A stretch of DNA of 64,000 nucleotides from Lachnospiraceae bacterium (GTDB lineage: Bacteria > Bacillota > Clostridia > Lachnospirales > Lachnospiraceae): the NCBI GenBank assembly GCA_029012365.1, contig JAQXLY010000039.1, positions 1 through 64,000 on the forward strand, in the 5' to 3' direction. The notes beneath the pieces are model-generated. The model was not told the origin of the DNA and made no database searches. It was given only the letters and a program-made list of their open reading frames with translations. This document shows positions 60,754-64,000 of this stretch, piece by piece; position 1 is the stretch's first letter; every line of letters begins with the position of its first letter. The position numbers and the translations under genes are program-made.

Positions 60754-63213
60754 TTATTTTGTTCTTTTTCGGACGCGACGCAGCCTGATTACTTCATCTC
60801 CCGTTGTTTCATTTCCTTGTACAGTCAGAACCGCGGTATCCCCCCCGGCAATCCTGCCGTTTAAAAATTCTTCCGCAATCATGTCCTCCATGTGAAGCTG
60901 TACCGCGCGTCGTATCGGTCTTGCACCGTATTTCTCATCGGAGCCCTTCTTCACAATAAACTCCGTTACGGATGCATCCGGCTTTATGACAAGCGAAAGC
61001 TGCTCCTTACAGCGTTTTACCACTGCGTCTATCTGGATTCCGGCAATTTGCTTTAACGCCTCTTCTCCTAAGGTTCTGAATACAATGGTTTCATCAATAC
61101 GGTTCAAAAACTCCGGCTTGAAATTCTGCTTGACCTCTTCCATTACACGGGCGCGCATCCGCTCATAATCCGCCGTTTCATCCGCCTTACTGATAAATCC
61201 GAGGTTCTTCGGCTCCATAATCCGCTGTGCACCGGTATTGGAGGTCATAATAAGAATTGTATTTTTAAAGCTGACACGTCTTCCCTGTGCATCCGTAATA
61301 TGCCCGTCCTCCAGCACCTGTAGCAAGATATTAAATACATCCGGATGTGCCTTTTCAAGTTCATCGAACAACACAACGGAATAAGGATTTCTCCTTATCT
61401 GCTCACAAAGCTGTCCGCCCTCTTCATGTCCGACATATCCCGGCGGCGAACCAATCATCTTTGATACGCTGTGCTTCTCCATATACTCGGACATATCCAC
61501 ACGAATCAAAGCATCCTCTTTTCCGAAAACAGCTTCGGCAAGTGCCTTAGAGAGCTCCGTTTTTCCCACTCCGGTAGGTCCCAAAAACAGGAACGACCCA
61601 AGAGGACGATCCGGGTTCTGCAATCCGACTCTCGCACGGCGGATTGCTCTGGATACTGCCATGACAGCATCCTCCTGACCAACCACACGCTTTCTTAAAA
61701 CGTCCGGAAGCTTTAACAGGCGCTCACTCTCCGCTTCGCAGAGCTTCTGAAGCGGCACCTTTGTCCATGCGGAAATCACATCCGCCACCGTATCCTCACC
61801 TAACACCGGAAGCTCCGAAGCCTCCGCCTCCTGTGCTTCCATACGGCTTCTTAAACGCTTCTGCTTTGCTGCCAGTGCGATTGCCCCTTCACTGTCTCCC
61901 GCAAACAGAAGTGCTTCCTTCTCTTTTTCCATTTCGGCAAGCTGCGCTTTTTTATCACTCTTCCCCTGCTGCTTCGTAAGCTCCGAAAGACGTAGCATGG
62001 AAGCCGCCTCGTCTAACACATCGATTGCCTTATCCGGAAGAAAACGGTCGTTGATATAACGCTCCGACAGCTTTACCGCCGCCCGTACCGCTTCATCACT
62101 GATTACAATTCCGTGATGCTTTTCATAGGTGCTTCTGAGGCCGAACAAGATATCCTCCGCCTCTTTTACGGACGGCTCTTCCACAACTACCGGCTGAAAT
62201 CTGCGCTCCAGCGCGGCATCCTTCTCGATGTATTTCCGGTACTCTTCCCTTGTAGTCGCTCCGATTACCTGAAACTCACCCCTTGCCAGTGCCGGCTTCA
62301 TAATGTTGGAGGCATCCAGTGCACCCTCCGCACCACCTGCACCGATAATTGTATGAAGCTCATCAATAAAAATCAGAGCATTTCCGTCCCGGATTGCCTC
62401 ATCCATTACACGCTTAATACGCTCTTCAAACTCTCCCCTGTATTTTGAGCCTGCCACCATAGCAGACAAATCGAGAGAAAGCACACGCTTCTTCTTCATA
62501 CAATCCGGCACATTTCCTTCTGCTATCCGGCGTGCCAGACCTTCCACTACCGCAGTCTTTCCTACGCCCGGTTCTCCCACAAGACAAGGATTATTCTTCG
62601 TTCTGCGGCTCAGAATACGTATCACCCTGTTAATTTCTTCCTCCCTGCCGATGACAGGGTCTACCTTGCCGCTCTTTGCGCTTTCCGTCAAATCCTTACT
62701 ATACTTCTCCAAAAGCCCGTCGCCTTCATTTTTCTGCATCCGGCTGCGACTCATGGCATACTCCGTTTTTGCCCGGCCCGGATCTACTCCCATCGCTTCC
62801 AGCGTAGCAAAATACAGCTTCTGTCCCGGTATTCCCAGAGTATTGATAAGTCTTACCGCAATACAGTCCGGCTCCTGCAGTAAAGCTAACAATAGATGCT
62901 CCGTACCGATTTTTTCACTTCCGTAGCGGTCTGCCTCTCCCTCTGCCTGTTCTAAAATTCTGGTCAGACGGGGAGTATTTTGCAGCTTCTTTCTGCGGTC
63001 ACCCCTCTGTGGCGTAATCAGCTGCTCGATTAATTCATCCAGCTTTTCCGTCCGTAATCCGTTCCCCTGTAAAATCTCTCTTGCAATGCACTCCTGCCTT
63101 AACAGTGCCACCAGCAGATGTTCACTGCCGATATAGCCGTGTGACAAATGCTCCGCTGCCTGTTTTGCATACGAAAGCACCTGCTCTGCCTGTTCTGTAT
63201 ACAACTTTCCCAT
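60754..63213 (-). CDS. clpC: ATP-dependent Clp protease ATP-binding subunit ClpC (819 aa)
   Basis: An unfoldase that feeds damaged proteins to ClpP. Two N-domain repeats at 1-150 (HGYIGSEHLLVALLRQE, GTEHLLLALLQEP), first AAA+ module with GEPGVGKTAVVEG, a UVR-like coiled coil at about 425-460, and second AAA+ module with GPTGVGKTELSKA. A ClpP-binding IGS/VGF-type loop is expected near FISKADETADYERM but is not clear. Length is typical of ClpC. It follows a GntR-like gene by 26 bp rather than ctsR-mcsA-mcsB. Confidence 0.96.
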   Translation of the reverse strand: MGKLYTEQAEQVLSYAKQAAEHLSHGYIGSEHLLVALLRQECIAREILQGNGLRTEKLDELIEQLITPQRGDRRKKLQNTPRLTRILEQAEGEADRYGSEKIGTEHLLLALLQEPDCIAVRLINTLGIPGQKLYFATLEAMGVDPGRAKTEYAMSRSRMQKNEGDGLLEKYSKDLTESAKSGKVDPVIGREEEINRVIRILSRRTKNNPCLVGEPGVGKTAVVEGLARRIAEGNVPDCMKKKRVLSLDLSAMVAGSKYRGEFEERIKRVMDEAIRDGNALIFIDELHTIIGAGGAEGALDASNIMKPALARGEFQVIGATTREEYRKYIEKDAALERRFQPVVVEEPSVKEAEDILFGLRSTYEKHHGIVISDEAVRAAVKLSERYINDRFLPDKAIDVLDEAASMLRLSELTKQQGKSDKKAQLAEMEKEKEALLFAGDSEGAIALAAKQKRLRSRMEAQEAEASELPVLGEDTVADVISAWTKVPLQKLCEAESERLLKLPDVLRKRVVGQEDAVMAVSRAIRRARVGLQNPDRPLGSFLFLGPTGVGKTELSKALAEAVFGKEDALIRVDMSEYMEKHSVSKMIGSPPGYVGHEEGGQLCEQIRRNPYSVVLFDELEKAHPDVFNILLQVLEDGHITDAQGRRVSFKNTILIMTSNTGAQRIMEPKNLGFISKADETADYERMRARVMEEVKQNFKPEFLNRIDETIVFRTLGEEALKQIAGIQIDAVVKRCKEQLSLVIKPDASVTEFIVKKGSDEKYGARPIRRAVQLHMEDMIAEEFLNGRIAGGDTAVLTVQGNETTGDEVIRLRRVRKRTK

Positions 63214-63239
63214 ACGTTTCCCTTTCTGTCGTCATAAAT

Positions 63240-63611
63240 CTAAACCTGAAATTCCTGCAATACCTCATCCGTCACCGCATGGATTTCCTCCCCGGAAAGT
63301 CCTCTGCAAAGGGCTTTTGCCAGAGAAATCCGCATTTCACTTTTCAGCTGCTCCATTGCACGCATCTTATCGCTGTTTACCGCAACCACCGCACCATGTC
63401 TCCGGTCCAGCCTCAGATACCCCTCTTGTCTTAAAATCGCATATGCCTTGTTTACCGTATGCATATTGATTCCGATATCCTCTGCCAGTTCTCTCACCGA
63501 GGGAAGCGTATCACCCGGCTGCAGTTCGGCATTGGCAATCCCGTAAATGATTTGATTATAAAGCTGCACATAAAAAGCTTCTTCACTTCCGAAATCAATC
63601 TGAATTAACAT
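63240..63611 (-). CDS. GntR-family (YtrA-type) regulator (123 aa)
   Basis: A winged helix (YVQLYNQIIYGIANAELQPG, TLPSVRELAEDIGINMHTVN, KAYAILRQEGYLRLDRRHG) with a short helical tail. The ATG follows GGAGGCGG. Its position 26 bp before clpC suggests that it controls clpC expression, or the membrane protein encoded upstream, or both. No operator palindrome is obvious. Confidence 0.9.
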   Translation of the reverse strand: MLIQIDFGSEEAFYVQLYNQIIYGIANAELQPGDTLPSVRELAEDIGINMHTVNKAYAILRQEGYLRLDRRHGAVVAVNSDKMRAMEQLKSEMRISLAKALCRGLSGEEIHAVTDEVLQEFQV

Positions 63612-63661
63612 CTGCCGCCTCCGTTCTTTCCATCCGTTTGTATCATTTATACTTATCCTGT

Positions 63662-64000
63662 TTACGGTTCATCGTCTCCCTGTTCCTCCTGCCGGTACAC
63701 CTTTACTAAAATTAATAATAGCAGGACACTCAGCGCAATAAACATTGCCAGTAAAAACAATAAAAGAACCTGATGACTTTTATACTCGTCAAGTGCCTCA
63801 TATAATGCACTGTTATCTTCTTCAACTATCTGCTTTATTTCGATTTTTTCCTCATCATACCGCTGCAGCGTCTGTTCCGTCCTGTCGTACCGATAGTATC
63901 CGCTGTTTCCGGACTCATCCTCTAATACAAGGACAAAAAAATCACTTTCCGGTACATCCCGCTTTGCATAAGCTTTTATCCGGATGCCGTCAATATACAG
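63662..64000 (-). CDS. C-terminal part of a membrane protein, cut by the window end
   Basis: An open frame of 112 codons without its start, ending in TAA at 63662. It reads as a strand-rich domain (VPESDFFVLVLEDESGNSGY, YDRTEQTLQRYDEE), a charged coil and one C-terminal helix (LLLFLLAMFIALSVLLLLIL) with a basic-acidic tail. The domain with FFVL and YRYDRTEQTLQRY recalls a module in Lachnospiraceae surface proteins. It ends 51 bp before gntR. Confidence 0.72.
   Translation of the reverse strand: MYIDGIRIKAYAKRDVPESDFFVLVLEDESGNSGYYRYDRTEQTLQRYDEEKIEIKQIVEEDNSALYEALDEYKSHQVLLLFLLAMFIALSVLLLLILVKVYRQEEQGDDEP

Overview
The window looks like a piece of the chromosome of an anaerobic, spore-forming member of the Bacillota (Clostridia), most likely Lachnospiraceae. 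This rests on a one-polypeptide pyruvate:ferredoxin oxidoreductase, AsnA, a cotJABC spore-coat operon, an alpha/beta-type SASP, a SpoIID-type protein, ClpC and RadA, strong AGGAGG ribosome sites and canonical TTGACA/TATAAT promoters. The species call is inference.

1-9477: an AT-rich integrated element of about 9.2 kb lies between two copies of an 18-bp direct repeat (245-262 and 9418-9435), next to the 3' end of lysS. It carries a Tn916-type integrase and excisionase, a CRESS-type replication initiator (HUH endonuclease plus SF3 helicase), an FtsK/TcpA-like ATPase with membrane partners, two regulators, a BglI-like restriction-modification system with a C-type controller protein, and a HEPN-like cargo gene. 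About 34 bp upstream of rep is a 9-bp stem with a loop reading AAGTATTAC on the rep strand, and two tandem GCTACAT repeats lie beside it. This is the layout of a circovirus-type rolling-circle origin and is the main discovery of the window.

9478-31564: housekeeping and regulation. lysS and greA are followed by a DMT transporter, nifJ, a YccF protein, a duplicated LRR/EF-hand lipoprotein, a soluble methyl-accepting protein behind asnA, a GntR-ABC transporter operon with a clear operator, a C39-like peptidase, an XRE-membrane regulator, a flavin-type oxidoreductase-fold protein and a 1095-residue membrane protein. 31565-32189 holds 88-bp tandem repeats, a 23-bp hairpin and tRNA-Gln(CUG).

32190-40577: a GH43-like glycosidase, a sugar isomerase/epimerase, a three-part coiled-coil protein, an unexplained array of five TTACCATT/AATGGTAA hairpins, a lipoprotein with DnaJ-like cysteine repeats, and a highly expressed L-fucose/L-arabinose isomerase-family enzyme.

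40578-49541: a defence island. It has a complete Wadjet operon (jetABCD), an MNT-HEPN toxin-antitoxin pair, a small membrane protein and an N-terminally truncated Fic protein with an altered active-site motif.

49604-64000: mostly sporulation, envelope and stress genes, all on the minus strand: cotJABC with an unusual Cys-rich CotJA, a SASP, YihY/BrkB, SpoIID, an ABC permease and binding protein without an ATPase, a PQQ-type propeller protein, an M14 carboxypeptidase, RadA, an unknown conserved protein, ClpC behind a GntR regulator, and the end of a membrane protein cut by the window edge.
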